13,833 bases of DNA, taken from an uncultured Bacteroidales bacterium (GTDB taxonomy: Bacteria > Bacteroidota > Bacteroidia > Bacteroidales > UBA932). The position numbers and the translations under genes were made by a program. This document shows, one piece after another, positions 1 through 5,872 of the stretch; position 1 is the first letter of the stretch, and the number at the start of each line of letters is the position of its first letter. The notes below the pieces were generated by a model that searched no databases, was not told where the DNA came from, and saw nothing but the letters and a program-made list of their open reading frames with translations. The DNA lies in NCBI GenBank assembly GCA_945983015.1, contig CAMFSN010000037.1:1-13833 (forward strand), in the 5' to 3' direction.

Positions 1-68
1 TTCTTCTTGCGAACCTCTACGGTTGGAGGGTTCAGATAGCGGATCTCGCTGTTTTCTACATTAGCCAT
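1..68 (-). CDS. rpsR: 30S ribosomal protein bS18, N-terminal part (cut by window edge)
   Basis: Only the first 22 codons are present; the gene continues beyond base 1. The visible protein starts MANVENSEIRYLNPP and goes on into a basic TVEVRKK stretch, which matches the N terminus of Bacteroidales bS18. bS18 pairs with bS6 on the platform of the small ribosomal subunit. The gene directly follows rpsF with three bases between the rpsF stop and this ATG, the usual rpsF-rpsR order, so both are read from the rpsF promoter. Unlike every other gene start in the window it has a strong SD sequence, embedded in the last codons of rpsF. The identification rests on a short stretch plus gene order, and I consider it secure. 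Confidence 0.93.
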   Translation of the reverse strand, partial: MANVENSEIRYLNPPTVEVRKK

Positions 69-71
69 AAA

Positions 72-491
72 TTAGTCCTCCTTAATTTCATCAGGTTCAA
101 CATCTTCTACTTCTTCTACCACTGCAGGAGCAGCCTCTACCTTAGGGGCGGCAGCCTTGGCTGCGCGCACCTGACGACGATGCTCTGCATAAGCGACAGC
201 GTGCTTGTCCATAGCTACGGTAAGGAAGCGTATGATACGCTCGTCACGGTGATACTGAGTCTCGAGAGTAGCGATAAACTCTGGAGCTGCTTTAAACTCG
301 ATCAGGTAATAGAATCCTGATGTCTTGTGCTGGATAGGGTAAGCGAGCTGCTTCAAGCCCCAATCCTCTTCGTACACGATCTCTCCGCCATTAGCCTTGA
401 TGAGATCTACGTACTTGGCAACCGCTTCCTTCATCTGGGTCTCAGACAAAACGGGAGTTGCAATGAAAACGGTTTCGTACTGTTTAATCAT
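72..491 (-). CDS. rpsF: 30S ribosomal protein bS6
   Basis: The 139-residue product begins MIKQYETVFIATPVLSE and carries the bS6 core, including the YEEDWGLKQLAYPI strand and the GFYYLIEF strand, followed by the HRDERIIRFLTVAMDK segment. The last 30 residues or so form an Ala/Glu/Val-rich acidic tail (AAPAVVEEVEDVEPDE), a common low-complexity extension of bS6. The protein binds 16S rRNA on the platform together with bS18, which is encoded next. The ATG at 491 is the first start after a very good promoter and leaves a leader of about 40 bases. The end of the coding sequence doubles as the SD for rpsR, so the two genes are probably translationally linked. Confidence 0.97.
   Translation of the reverse strand: MIKQYETVFIATPVLSETQMKEAVAKYVDLIKANGGEIVYEEDWGLKQLAYPIQHKTSGFYYLIEFKAAPEFIATLETQYHRDERIIRFLTVAMDKHAVAYAEHRRQVRAAKAAAPKVEAAPAVVEEVEDVEPDEIKED
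77..83 (-). promoter_or_regulatory. Strong Shine-Dalgarno sequence before rpsR
   Basis: The minus strand reads AAGGAGG, complementary over seven bases to the usual 16S rRNA 3' tail, eight bases before the rpsR ATG. It lies in the codons for the last residues of bS6 (Lys-Glu-Asp). No comparable purine box is seen before any other gene in this window, in keeping with the known neglect of SD sequences in Bacteroidota. Confidence 0.8.
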
Positions 492-519
492 CTGTTAATT
501 AATTAAATTTATAAATAAT

Positions 520-533
520 CCCCTACAAAGGGG
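520..533 (-). promoter_or_regulatory. Small hairpin in the rpsF leader
   Basis: On the minus strand CCCCT and AGGGG form a perfect five-pair stem around a four-base loop, within about 10 bases of the expected transcription start and about 30 bases before the rpsF ATG. The rest of the leader is nearly pure A/T. It could be a 5'-end stabiliser or part of an autoregulatory site; bS6-bS18 is known to bind its own leader in several phyla. I cannot identify the known binding motif here. Confidence 0.4.
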
Positions 534-536
534 CTG

Positions 537-567
537 CAAATATACAAAAAATTTACAAGTATCCAAA
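537..567 (-). promoter_or_regulatory. rpsF-rpsR promoter (Bacteroidota type)
   Basis: On the minus strand TTTG (567-564), a 19-base spacer, then TATATTTG (544-537) match the Bacteroidota primary sigma factor consensus TTTG / TAnnTTTG exactly. The -33 box sits two bases beyond the stop codon of the upstream acyltransferase gene. Transcription should start near 530. Confidence 0.8.
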
Positions 568-568
568 A

Positions 569-1132
569 TTATTCCGTGACATATCCTTTCGGATGCAGTC
601 CACGCAGATTCATCTCCTTATACTTCTGCTGAATCCTCTTTGTATCCTCCCTGGCATCATCTCCTAGTTCGAACTTCTGCCCATAGCCCACTTCCTTGGT
701 CCTATAATCCGCGTGAGCGAGGAAGACGTCCGCTCCGGTCTCTTTGGCCACGAGGTGATATCCGGTTTTCCAGCGGCGAATTGGCTTTCTGGTACCCTCC
801 GGACAGATGCAGAGGTAAAAACTCTCGGAGTTGTTCATAGCGTGAATCAAAGGCAGCAAGGCGGTCTTAGGGTCGGACCTGTCTATAGGGAAGGCCCCTA
901 GTTTACGCAAGAGCCAGCCCAGAGGCCCCTTGAACGCTTCCTTTTTTATCATTATATGAAGTCTCCCATTCAAGGACCTGAAGTAGAAATAACCCACTAC
1001 GAAATCCCAAAAGGAAGTGTGAGGGGCGAAGAGAAAAATAGCCTTCCTCTGGGAAGGAACCACGTCCTCCCCTGGAGTTATCTTCCAACCCAATACCTTA
1101 GATAATATGAAACGATGTATCTTAGGGTTCAT
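569..1132 (-). CDS. PlsC-like 1-acylglycerol-phosphate acyltransferase family protein
   Basis: The 187-residue protein shows the acyltransferase motifs in order: the catalytic HX4D block HTSFWD (His38 to Asp43), the acceptor-binding GAFPIDRS block (79-86) and the PEGTR block (111-115). It ends in the GLHPKGY type of tail seen in short Bacteroidota 'glycerol acyltransferase' homologues. At about 190 residues it lacks the N-terminal membrane anchor of full PlsC enzymes, so it may be membrane-associated rather than integral. The likely reaction is acyl transfer to a lysophospholipid or similar acceptor during membrane lipid synthesis; the exact substrate cannot be read from sequence. The start lies one base after the parE stop with no SD, indicating co-transcription and probably coupled translation with parE. 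Confidence 0.85.
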   Translation of the reverse strand: MNPKIHRFILSKVLGWKITPGEDVVPSQRKAIFLFAPHTSFWDFVVGYFYFRSLNGRLHIMIKKEAFKGPLGWLLRKLGAFPIDRSDPKTALLPLIHAMNNSESFYLCICPEGTRKPIRRWKTGYHLVAKETGADVFLAHADYRTKEVGYGQKFELGDDAREDTKRIQQKYKEMNLRGLHPKGYVTE

Positions 1133-1133
1133 A

Positions 1134-3023
1134 CTAGATGTCTATGTCTTCAAGTTCCTTTTCAGAGCGGAGATTCGCCCTGATGAAATTCTGCCTTTCT
1201 ATGGTGTTGTCTCCCATATAGAATTCCATAATTCCGTGAATGGACTCCTCCTCAGCCAATTTCACGTGATCTAAGCGGATGTCCTTGCCGATGAAATCCA
1301 CGAAATCCTCGTAGGAGATTTCTCCCAGACCTTTGAATCGAGTCACGTCGCAGTTCTTCAGCTTGGCCATAGCAGCCTCCTTCTCCTGAATGTCGTAGCA
1401 GAAGATGGTCTCCTTCTTGTTCCTCACCCTGAAAAGCGGAGTCTGAAGGATGTGAACGTGCCCTCTGCGAATGAGATCCGGATAGTATTTCATAAAGAAG
1501 GTGAGCACCAGCATTCGGATGTGCATTCCATCATCATCGGCATCGGTGGCCACTATTATCTGATTATATCTGAGGTCTGCCAAGTCATCCTCTACGCCAA
1601 GTGCAGATATCAGAAGGTTCAACTCTTCGTTCTCCGCTACCTTTTTCCTGCTCTCCTTAAAGCAGTTGATAGGCTTTCCGCGCAGTGAGAACACCGCCTG
1701 ATGGCTGGCCTTACGGGCCTTCGTGATGGTTCCGGAAGCGGAATCTCCCTCAGTTATAAAGATGGAGGACGCATTGATGTAATCCTGAATGTCCTGTGGG
1801 GTCTTGTCGTTTATCTTATCGTTATAGTGGTAGCGGCAGTCACGCAGCTTACGGTTATAGACATTGGCCTTCTTATTCTTCTCTCTCGTCTTCTTCTGTA
1901 TGCCGGCTATCTCCTCCCTTTCCCTCTGGGAATCCTTTATCTTCTCCTCTATGATAGGGACAATGTCCTTATGGATACGCAGATAATCATCTAAAGCCCT
2001 GGCTACAAAGTCATTGACAAATGAACGTATGGTAGGGCCCACGTCCCCGTTCTTCTCCCAGAGATAGGTGGAGCCGAGCTTAATCTTAGTTTGACTCTCG
2101 AAACGCGGCTCTTGAATCTGAATGCTGATGGCGCCCACTATACCCTGACGGCAGTCCACAGGCTCGTAATTCTTCTTAAAGAAGTCCTTCAGAGTCTTAG
2201 CCACGGCCTCGCGGAAAGCTGCCAGGTGAGTACCTCCGTCCCTGGTATTCTGACCGTTAACAAAGGAAGAAATATTCTCTCCGTAGGCATTGGTATGAGA
2301 TATAACCACCTCTATATCAGGACCTTCCAGATGAATAGGAGGATAGAGAGGTTCTTCGCTCAGATTATCGTTCACCAGATCGGCAAGACCATTCTCAGAC
2401 CTGTAATCCACCCCGTTCAAAGTTATGGTGAGACCCCTTTTCAGATAGGTATAGTTCTTCACCATAGACTCCACGAAATCCATATTGAAGGCAAAGTTTC
2501 CGAACATCTCCTTATCCGGCAGGAATCGCACCAGAGTACCATTCTTCTCCTTGCTATCCTCCTCCCCTTCTTCGCTGAGCACTCCCTTTAAGTATTTGGC
2601 CCAATGGCACTTGCCATCCCTGTAAGAGCAAACGAAAAACTCTTCGGAGAGGGCGTTTACGGCTTTTGAACCCACGCCATTCATACCCACTGCCTTCTTG
2701 AATGCGGCATCGTCGAACTTACCGCCGGTGTTCAGGACACTGGTAGCCCTGACCACTGAAGCCAGAGGAATTCCTCGGCCAAAGTCCCTGACGCTCACCT
2801 GCCCCTGCTCACTGATGTCGATAATAATCTGCTTACCGAACTTCATAGAAAACTCATCCACTGAGTTATCCACTATCTCCTTGAGCATCACGTAGATACC
2901 GTCATCTTGACTCTTTCCGTCCCCCAGGCGTCCTATATACATCCCGGGCCTGAGGCGGATGTGCATCACGCCTTCTATGGTTCTGATATTGTCGTCCGAA
3001 TAGTTAATCTGCTCCTCTGCCAT
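1134..3023 (-). CDS. parE: DNA topoisomerase IV subunit B (type IIA, GyrB/ParE family)
   Basis: The 629-residue protein has the full type IIA ATPase-TOPRIM layout. The GHKL ATPase shows Glu49 and Asn53 in KEIVDNSVDE, DFGRGIP (80-86) and GMNGVGSKAVNAL (113-125). The transducer carries the QTK loop at 311-313. The TOPRIM domain has EGDSASG (425-431) and the metal-binding DADDDG (494-499), followed by KGLGE (564-568). The N-terminal RPGMYIG block and the overall length fit Bacteroidota ParE better than GyrB, which lacks the short DGKSQDDGIYVMLKEIVDN arrangement. With ParC it would decatenate daughter chromosomes using ATP; parC is not in the window. The acyltransferase gene follows after one base. 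A GyrB paralogue is the only real alternative. Confidence 0.93.
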   Translation of the reverse strand: MAEEQINYSDDNIRTIEGVMHIRLRPGMYIGRLGDGKSQDDGIYVMLKEIVDNSVDEFSMKFGKQIIIDISEQGQVSVRDFGRGIPLASVVRATSVLNTGGKFDDAAFKKAVGMNGVGSKAVNALSEEFFVCSYRDGKCHWAKYLKGVLSEEGEEDSKEKNGTLVRFLPDKEMFGNFAFNMDFVESMVKNYTYLKRGLTITLNGVDYRSENGLADLVNDNLSEEPLYPPIHLEGPDIEVVISHTNAYGENISSFVNGQNTRDGGTHLAAFREAVAKTLKDFFKKNYEPVDCRQGIVGAISIQIQEPRFESQTKIKLGSTYLWEKNGDVGPTIRSFVNDFVARALDDYLRIHKDIVPIIEEKIKDSQREREEIAGIQKKTREKNKKANVYNRKLRDCRYHYNDKINDKTPQDIQDYINASSIFITEGDSASGTITKARKASHQAVFSLRGKPINCFKESRKKVAENEELNLLISALGVEDDLADLRYNQIIVATDADDDGMHIRMLVLTFFMKYYPDLIRRGHVHILQTPLFRVRNKKETIFCYDIQEKEAAMAKLKNCDVTRFKGLGEISYEDFVDFIGKDIRLDHVKLAEEESIHGIMEFYMGDNTIERQNFIRANLRSEKELEDIDI

Positions 3024-3043
3024 AAATAAAAACTAAAAACCTG

Positions 3044-3074
3044 CGAATTTACAAAATAATTGCGTCAATGTAAA
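3044..3074 (-). promoter_or_regulatory. Probable parE promoter
   Basis: The minus strand has TTTA (3074-3071), a 19-base spacer and TAAATTCG (3051-3044), one mismatch from consensus in each box. The first three bases of the -7 box are the TAA stop codon of the upstream DUF1573 gene. The leader would be about 15 bases, A/T-rich and without SD. Confidence 0.45.
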
Positions 3075-4110
3075 GATGCAAAAGCGGATGAAGCGGATCA
3101 TTGGTATAAAAAACCACCAGAATGATATTGTCACTATCCTTTTCGAAATTCTCCGTCTTCACCTTGAATGCCAATTCTCTCTCTTCCCCAGGGCCTATGC
3201 TCCCCGTCGTCACATCGCTCTCCACTTCCCTGTCGTTATACTCTACCTTATATATCTCCAAGCTGCTTTTTCCCTCATTTTTAAGCAGATATCTCACTTC
3301 CATCGCCTGTCCCCTTTCCTTAGGAACGCTCTCGACGACTGCCTCCAATACCGCCTTTGCGGCCTTTGCCTTTCTATCCTCACTCCAAGAATCAAAGTTC
3401 TCTTTGGTGGTGGCCCAAAAGCTTATCGCCCTTTGAGCCTTCTTCGAATTCACCACCGGAGTCGCCAGATATTCGTTCTTCCCCCACAGGCTCCTGCTTG
3501 CCTTCACGCTCACTGACACCCTGGCCGTCTCCCCCGCCTTCAGGCTCAATCGCTGCGGGTAAATGCTCAGGAGCGAATCCACTTCCGTCCAGGCCAATTC
3601 CACCTCTCCCCCCGAAACATTGGCTACAGTGAAATCCGTACTTTTCTGCTCCCCTTGAGAGAGATTGCCTATCTTCACCTCTCCTTTTTTTAGGCCAATC
3701 CCCTCGAAATGAACGGGATAGCTCTTTTCTATCGGCTGCTTCTCCTTAAACACATCCCCTCTTACCCTGAGCACCAGCGGACCTTTCACACCCTCGAAAT
3801 ACACCGAAATGCTCTTATCAAAGCTGTGCGGCCCTTCGTCATTGGCATAAACCACGTGCAGGCGAACGCTCTCCCCGCTTCCAAATGCCTCTTTAGGCCA
3901 ATCCACCCTGGTGCATCCGCAGGACTTGACGACATTTATAATTCTCTGTGGCCTATCTGAAGTATTTTCTATGCTGAAATCACATTCCAGCGCCCCGTCC
4001 TTCACAGTAACGTCTCCCCAGTCGTGCACCATTTTGTCCACAACTACTATATTTCCAAAGCCAATCCCCGAGAATAGGGATAGAATTATGCTGAATAATA
4101 CTGCTTTCAT
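3049..4110 (-). CDS. Secreted DUF1573 (Ig-like fold) protein
   Basis: A 353-residue protein with a short N-terminal hydrophobic segment (about residues 3-19, ending in GFGN) that looks like a signal peptide. Residues 24-120 form a classic DUF1573 domain: the HDWGDV opening, the CDFSIENTSDRP strand and the Cys-Gly-Cys-Thr motif at 64-67. Two further Ig-like repeats follow, around 145-205 (FTVANVSGGEVEL) and 268-350 (YLLKNEGKSSLEI, ending in a FYTNDPLHPLLHLYI strand). DUF1573 proteins are abundant in Bacteroidota and probably act in the periplasm or at the surface, but their role is not established. The gene is divergent from the ferredoxin gene, and its stop overlaps the predicted parE promoter. 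The ATG at 4110 is chosen because the hydrophobic leader follows at once. Confidence 0.85.
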   Translation of the reverse strand: MKAVLFSIILSLFSGIGFGNIVVVDKMVHDWGDVTVKDGALECDFSIENTSDRPQRIINVVKSCGCTRVDWPKEAFGSGESVRLHVVYANDEGPHSFDKSISVYFEGVKGPLVLRVRGDVFKEKQPIEKSYPVHFEGIGLKKGEVKIGNLSQGEQKSTDFTVANVSGGEVELAWTEVDSLLSIYPQRLSLKAGETARVSVSVKASRSLWGKNEYLATPVVNSKKAQRAISFWATTKENFDSWSEDRKAKAAKAVLEAVVESVPKERGQAMEVRYLLKNEGKSSLEIYKVEYNDREVESDVTTGSIGPGEERELAFKVKTENFEKDSDNIILVVFYTNDPLHPLLHLYIDAIIL

Positions 4111-4142
4111 CTTGGCAAATTTACTACAAATTATTACTTTTG
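4111..4142 (+). promoter_or_regulatory. Ferredoxin gene promoter
   Basis: CTTG (4111-4114), a 20-base spacer and TACTTTTG (4135-4142) match the Bacteroidota consensus with one mismatch in the -33 box. It overlaps the divergent promoter-like box of the DUF1573 gene. The leader would be about 25 bases and very A/T-rich. Confidence 0.6.
4116..4123 (-). promoter_or_regulatory. Possible -7 box for the DUF1573 gene, giving a nearly leaderless mRNA
   Basis: The minus strand reads TAAATTTG, a perfect TAnnTTTG match, only five bases before the ATG at 4110. The position 19 bases upstream reads ACTG, a poor -33 box. If it is used, transcription would begin at or beside the start codon. Confidence 0.35.
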
Positions 4143-4172
4143 CAGTCTTAAAATGATTAAAAAATTTTTACT

Positions 4173-4346
4173 ATGGCTTACAAAATTTTAGCAGACACCT
4201 GTGTAGCTTGTGGAACTTGCCAAGGCGAGTGCCCTTCAGGTGCCATCAAGGAAGGTGACGTTTATTCTATCGATCCTGAGGTTTGCATCGACTGCGGCGC
4301 TTGCGCAGACGCTTGCCCTACAGGTGCCATCGTTCCAGGAGAATAA
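4173..4346 (+). CDS. Small 2[4Fe-4S] ferredoxin
   Basis: A 57-residue protein starting MAYKILADTCVACG. It holds two CxxCxxCxxxC-Pro cluster motifs: Cys10, 13, 16 and 20 followed by Pro21, and Cys38, 41, 44 and 48 followed by Pro49. This is the clostridial-type bacterial ferredoxin fold, with internal pseudo-two-fold symmetry (ACGTCQGECPSGAI versus DCGACADACPTGAI). It would be a soluble low-potential electron carrier, for example for pyruvate:ferredoxin oxidoreductase or hydrogenases in an anaerobe. The gene stands alone with its own promoter and a strong terminator, which fits a highly expressed housekeeping carrier. The start is fixed by the standard MAYKI N terminus of the family. Confidence 0.96.
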   Translation: MAYKILADTCVACGTCQGECPSGAIKEGDVYSIDPEVCIDCGACADACPTGAIVPGE

Positions 4347-4366
4347 TCCTCTCACGAAGAACAGAT

Positions 4367-4409
4367 AGACTGACTGAAAGTACTTTGTACCTCCAGTCAG
4401 TCTTTTTTT
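4367..4409 (+). terminator. Intrinsic terminator of the ferredoxin gene
   Basis: AGACTGACTG (4367-4376) and CAGTCAGTCT (4394-4403) form a perfect ten-pair stem, with seven T residues at 4403-4409. The 17-base loop contains a second small hairpin, GTAC-TTT-GTAC (4380-4390). The minus strand has no T-tract, so termination is expected only for plus-strand transcription. Confidence 0.9.
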
Positions 4410-4437
4410 ATGCAAGCATCGAAATCGCTGCAATCAT

Positions 4438-4647
4438 TTATAACTCTTCAATGCACTGTTTACTTAAACCGGAAATCTCTGCAATATCCTTCACAGACAT
4501 CCCCTTAGCCTTCATCTTCCGAGCCATCTCCAATTTTCCCTCAGAGATACCAGACTCACGACCTTCAGAGTAACCACTAGCATACCCTTCGGCGATGTTC
4601 AGTCGCTTCTGCTCCATTTCATAATTGATCTGATCCAGTTCTGTCAT
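4438..4647 (-). CDS. Candidate internal in-frame gene for the Rpn C-terminal fragment
   Basis: In-frame ATG codons within the Rpn gene could start a 69-residue (ATG at 4647) or 59-residue (ATG at 4617) product covering the repeat helix and the final helical domain. A GGAG box lies just before the first ATG, but SD boxes are generally not used in this phylum. In E. coli the equivalent fragment (RpnS) is translated separately and blocks the toxic full-length protein. Internal translation here is inferred by analogy only. Confidence 0.3.
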   Translation of the reverse strand: MTELDQINYEMEQKRLNIAEGYASGYSEGRESGISEGKLEMARKMKAKGMSVKDIAEISGLSKQCIEEL

Positions 4648-5346
4648 AATCTCCGTGTCGTACTTTAGTTTCTTCTCAGCACTAAACGCCGCTATCTCCG
4701 ATGCCCTGACTAATTCCCTCATCCTCGGAAAACTCTTAAACTGTTCCGGTGTCGAGCCCTTCTCAAACTCCCACCCGTGCAGGAACCAGTAGAAAAGGAA
4801 GTCCTTTTCATCTCGGCACTCCTCAAGGCTCTTCGTGAAACGTTTAGTTTCAGCGAAGTTAATGAAAAATTTCTTAGTTCCAATTTCTCCTGTCCTGATT
4901 TCTTTAAGACAGTATCTGGAGATAAAGTGATCACTGTCCCATTGGCTTTCATCCTCGTGAGGGTAAGCATAGTCAAGGATAGAGATGAGATATACCGAGT
5001 GAAGGTCCTGATAGTCCTTGCCTGCTTCAAGTTGTCTTCGATAGACATCACTCATATAGTACAGACATCTGTCCATAAAAGTAGAATAGCTTTTCCTTTG
5101 AAGTTCCACTATTACCCTGTCACCAGTATCCGTGAGGCAAATCATATCCAATCTGCTGGATTTTCCCAGTGAGATGTCACTGCTGAGTTCCCTGTCGAGA
5201 TACTCGATGATATCCTGGACTTTCTCCACTTCATCAGGGAGAATCTGGTTGATTAGGTTGATAAGAAGCCCCTTGTTAGCCCTGTCCATATAGACCGCCT
5301 TAAAGGAAGCGTCATACATTAGATTTACAAAAACATTATGATTCAT
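4438..5346 (-). CDS. Rpn family PD-(D/E)XK nuclease ('recombination-promoting nuclease / putative transposase')
   Basis: Counting from the ATG at 5346 the protein has 302 residues; an in-frame TTG at 5352 is a less likely start. The N terminus has the family signature DxxFKxxY (Asp12, Phe15, Lys16). The nuclease core follows as RLDMICLTDTG-DRVIVELQRK with Asp67, Glu81 and Gln83 forming the D-E-x-Q active site. Rpn proteins are DNA endonucleases, and E. coli members have been reported to act as phage-defence toxins inhibited by an internally translated C-terminal fragment. The C terminus here has five four-residue units (EGYA, SGYS, EGRE, SGIS, EGKL, residues 253-272) and then a helix-turn-helix-like KGMSVKDIAEISGLS segment, both family hallmarks. 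The gene is solitary, between a convergent ferredoxin gene and a long gene-free region. The older 'transposase' label is not supported by any terminal repeats. Confidence 0.88.
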   Translation of the reverse strand: MNHNVFVNLMYDASFKAVYMDRANKGLLINLINQILPDEVEKVQDIIEYLDRELSSDISLGKSSRLDMICLTDTGDRVIVELQRKSYSTFMDRCLYYMSDVYRRQLEAGKDYQDLHSVYLISILDYAYPHEDESQWDSDHFISRYCLKEIRTGEIGTKKFFINFAETKRFTKSLEECRDEKDFLFYWFLHGWEFEKGSTPEQFKSFPRMRELVRASEIAAFSAEKKLKYDTEIMTELDQINYEMEQKRLNIAEGYASGYSEGRESGISEGKLEMARKMKAKGMSVKDIAEISGLSKQCIEEL

Positions 5347-5352
5347 AGTCAA

Positions 5353-5366
5353 GTTAATAGATTAAC
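5353..5366. promoter_or_regulatory. Perfect palindrome beside the Rpn start codon
   Basis: GTTAAT-AG-ATTAAC is a six-base perfect inverted repeat with a two-base centre, six bases before the Rpn ATG. It could be an operator bound by a dimeric regulator, possibly the Rpn C-terminal domain itself, or a chance A/T-rich palindrome. Confidence 0.35.
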
Positions 5367-5432
5367 ACTGTATAATAATAACTTATTTGTTCGATGACCA
5401 TACATAAGGAAAGAGACCACCGAGAACAGTAG

Positions 5433-5463
5433 CAAAGGTATGGGAAAATAAGCGTGTAAAAAA
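5433..5463 (-). promoter_or_regulatory. Probable Rpn gene promoter
   Basis: On the minus strand TTTT (5463-5460), a 19-base spacer and TACCTTTG (5440-5433) fit the Bacteroidota consensus with one mismatch in the -33 box. The leader would be about 80 bases and includes the palindrome at 5353-5366. The -33 region overlaps the inverted-repeat cluster upstream. Confidence 0.5.
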
Positions 5464-5548
5464 GTGTTTACACACTTAAGATTTGATAATGCTAAAAACC
5501 AGGTACTTACAAAAACTCAAAATACCCTTTGCTCCCCATTTTTACACG
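5453..5548. repeat. Cluster of inverted GTGTAAA motifs upstream of the Rpn gene
   Basis: CGTGTAAAAA (5453-5462) is an exact inverted repeat of TTTTTACACG (5539-5548). Between them lies TTTACAC (5467-5473), which pairs with GTGTAAA at 5454-5460. The palindrome AAGTGT-TTAC-ACACTT occupies 5462-5477. TTTGCTC (5528-5534) is also matched by GAGCAAA (5568-5574). The motifs overlap the predicted Rpn -33 region, so they may be operator sites or alternative hairpins; no function is known. Confidence 0.45.
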
Positions 5549-5813
5549 AGAGCAAGATAGGTTCCGTGAGCAAATAAGCCTTTTTACTCACCGCTGGACT
5601 AAGCTGGATATGAGGGAATGGACTTTACGAAAACAATTATCTGGATATGTAGTAAATTACAATTAATCTTCTCCAGACATTTGCGATGCCGGCAGCACCC
5701 CTGCTGAACCGTCTCACTTCAATACAAGACTGAGAGAATAATTTTTACAAAATTTTAATAATTTAACAATTCCTTAATATCTAATCTTTTCCTTAAGTAT
5801 AAATAAAGCTTGC

Positions 5814-5872
5814 CTCTCAGTGACTTTTGAATCAAGTCAGCCGCCAACCCCGGTCAATAGGCTGAGAAAGAG
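5814..5872 (+). other. RNA-like three-way-junction motif upstream of ffh
   Basis: Read on the plus strand, TCTCA (5815-5819) pairs with TGAGA (5863-5867) and encloses two stems. One is TGACTT-TTGAATC-AAGTCA (5821-5839, six perfect pairs). The other is GCC/GGC (5840-5842 with 5860-5862), enclosing a C-rich loop with CCCCGG. The closing and third stems can also pair as TCAGCC/GGCTGA. The element ends just before the predicted ffh promoter, so it would not be in that transcript. It matches no riboswitch family that I recognise. Confidence 0.3.

Noticed and set aside
2091..2591. 166-residue plus-strand open frame within parE
   Set aside because: It is a shadow of the parE reading frame; parE motifs are continuous across it.
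5347..5352. Two extra codons (TTG ACT) at the start of the Rpn gene
   Set aside because: An ATG two codons later is a better start and keeps the whole conserved region.
4438..5366. Rpn gene as a transposase of an insertion sequence
   Set aside because: No terminal inverted repeats or target-site duplication were found around the gene, and the fold is the PD-(D/E)XK Rpn nuclease.
5610..5666. Short plus-strand frame of 18 codons (MREWTLRKQLSGYVVNYN)
   Set aside because: It is too short, with no promoter or ribosome-binding signal and no recognisable similarity.
5814..5872. Hammerhead ribozyme or TPP riboswitch, suggested by the three-way junction and the CTGAGA sequence
   Set aside because: The hammerhead CTGATGA and GAAA core is absent, and the conserved TPP-binding segments around CTGAGA are missing.
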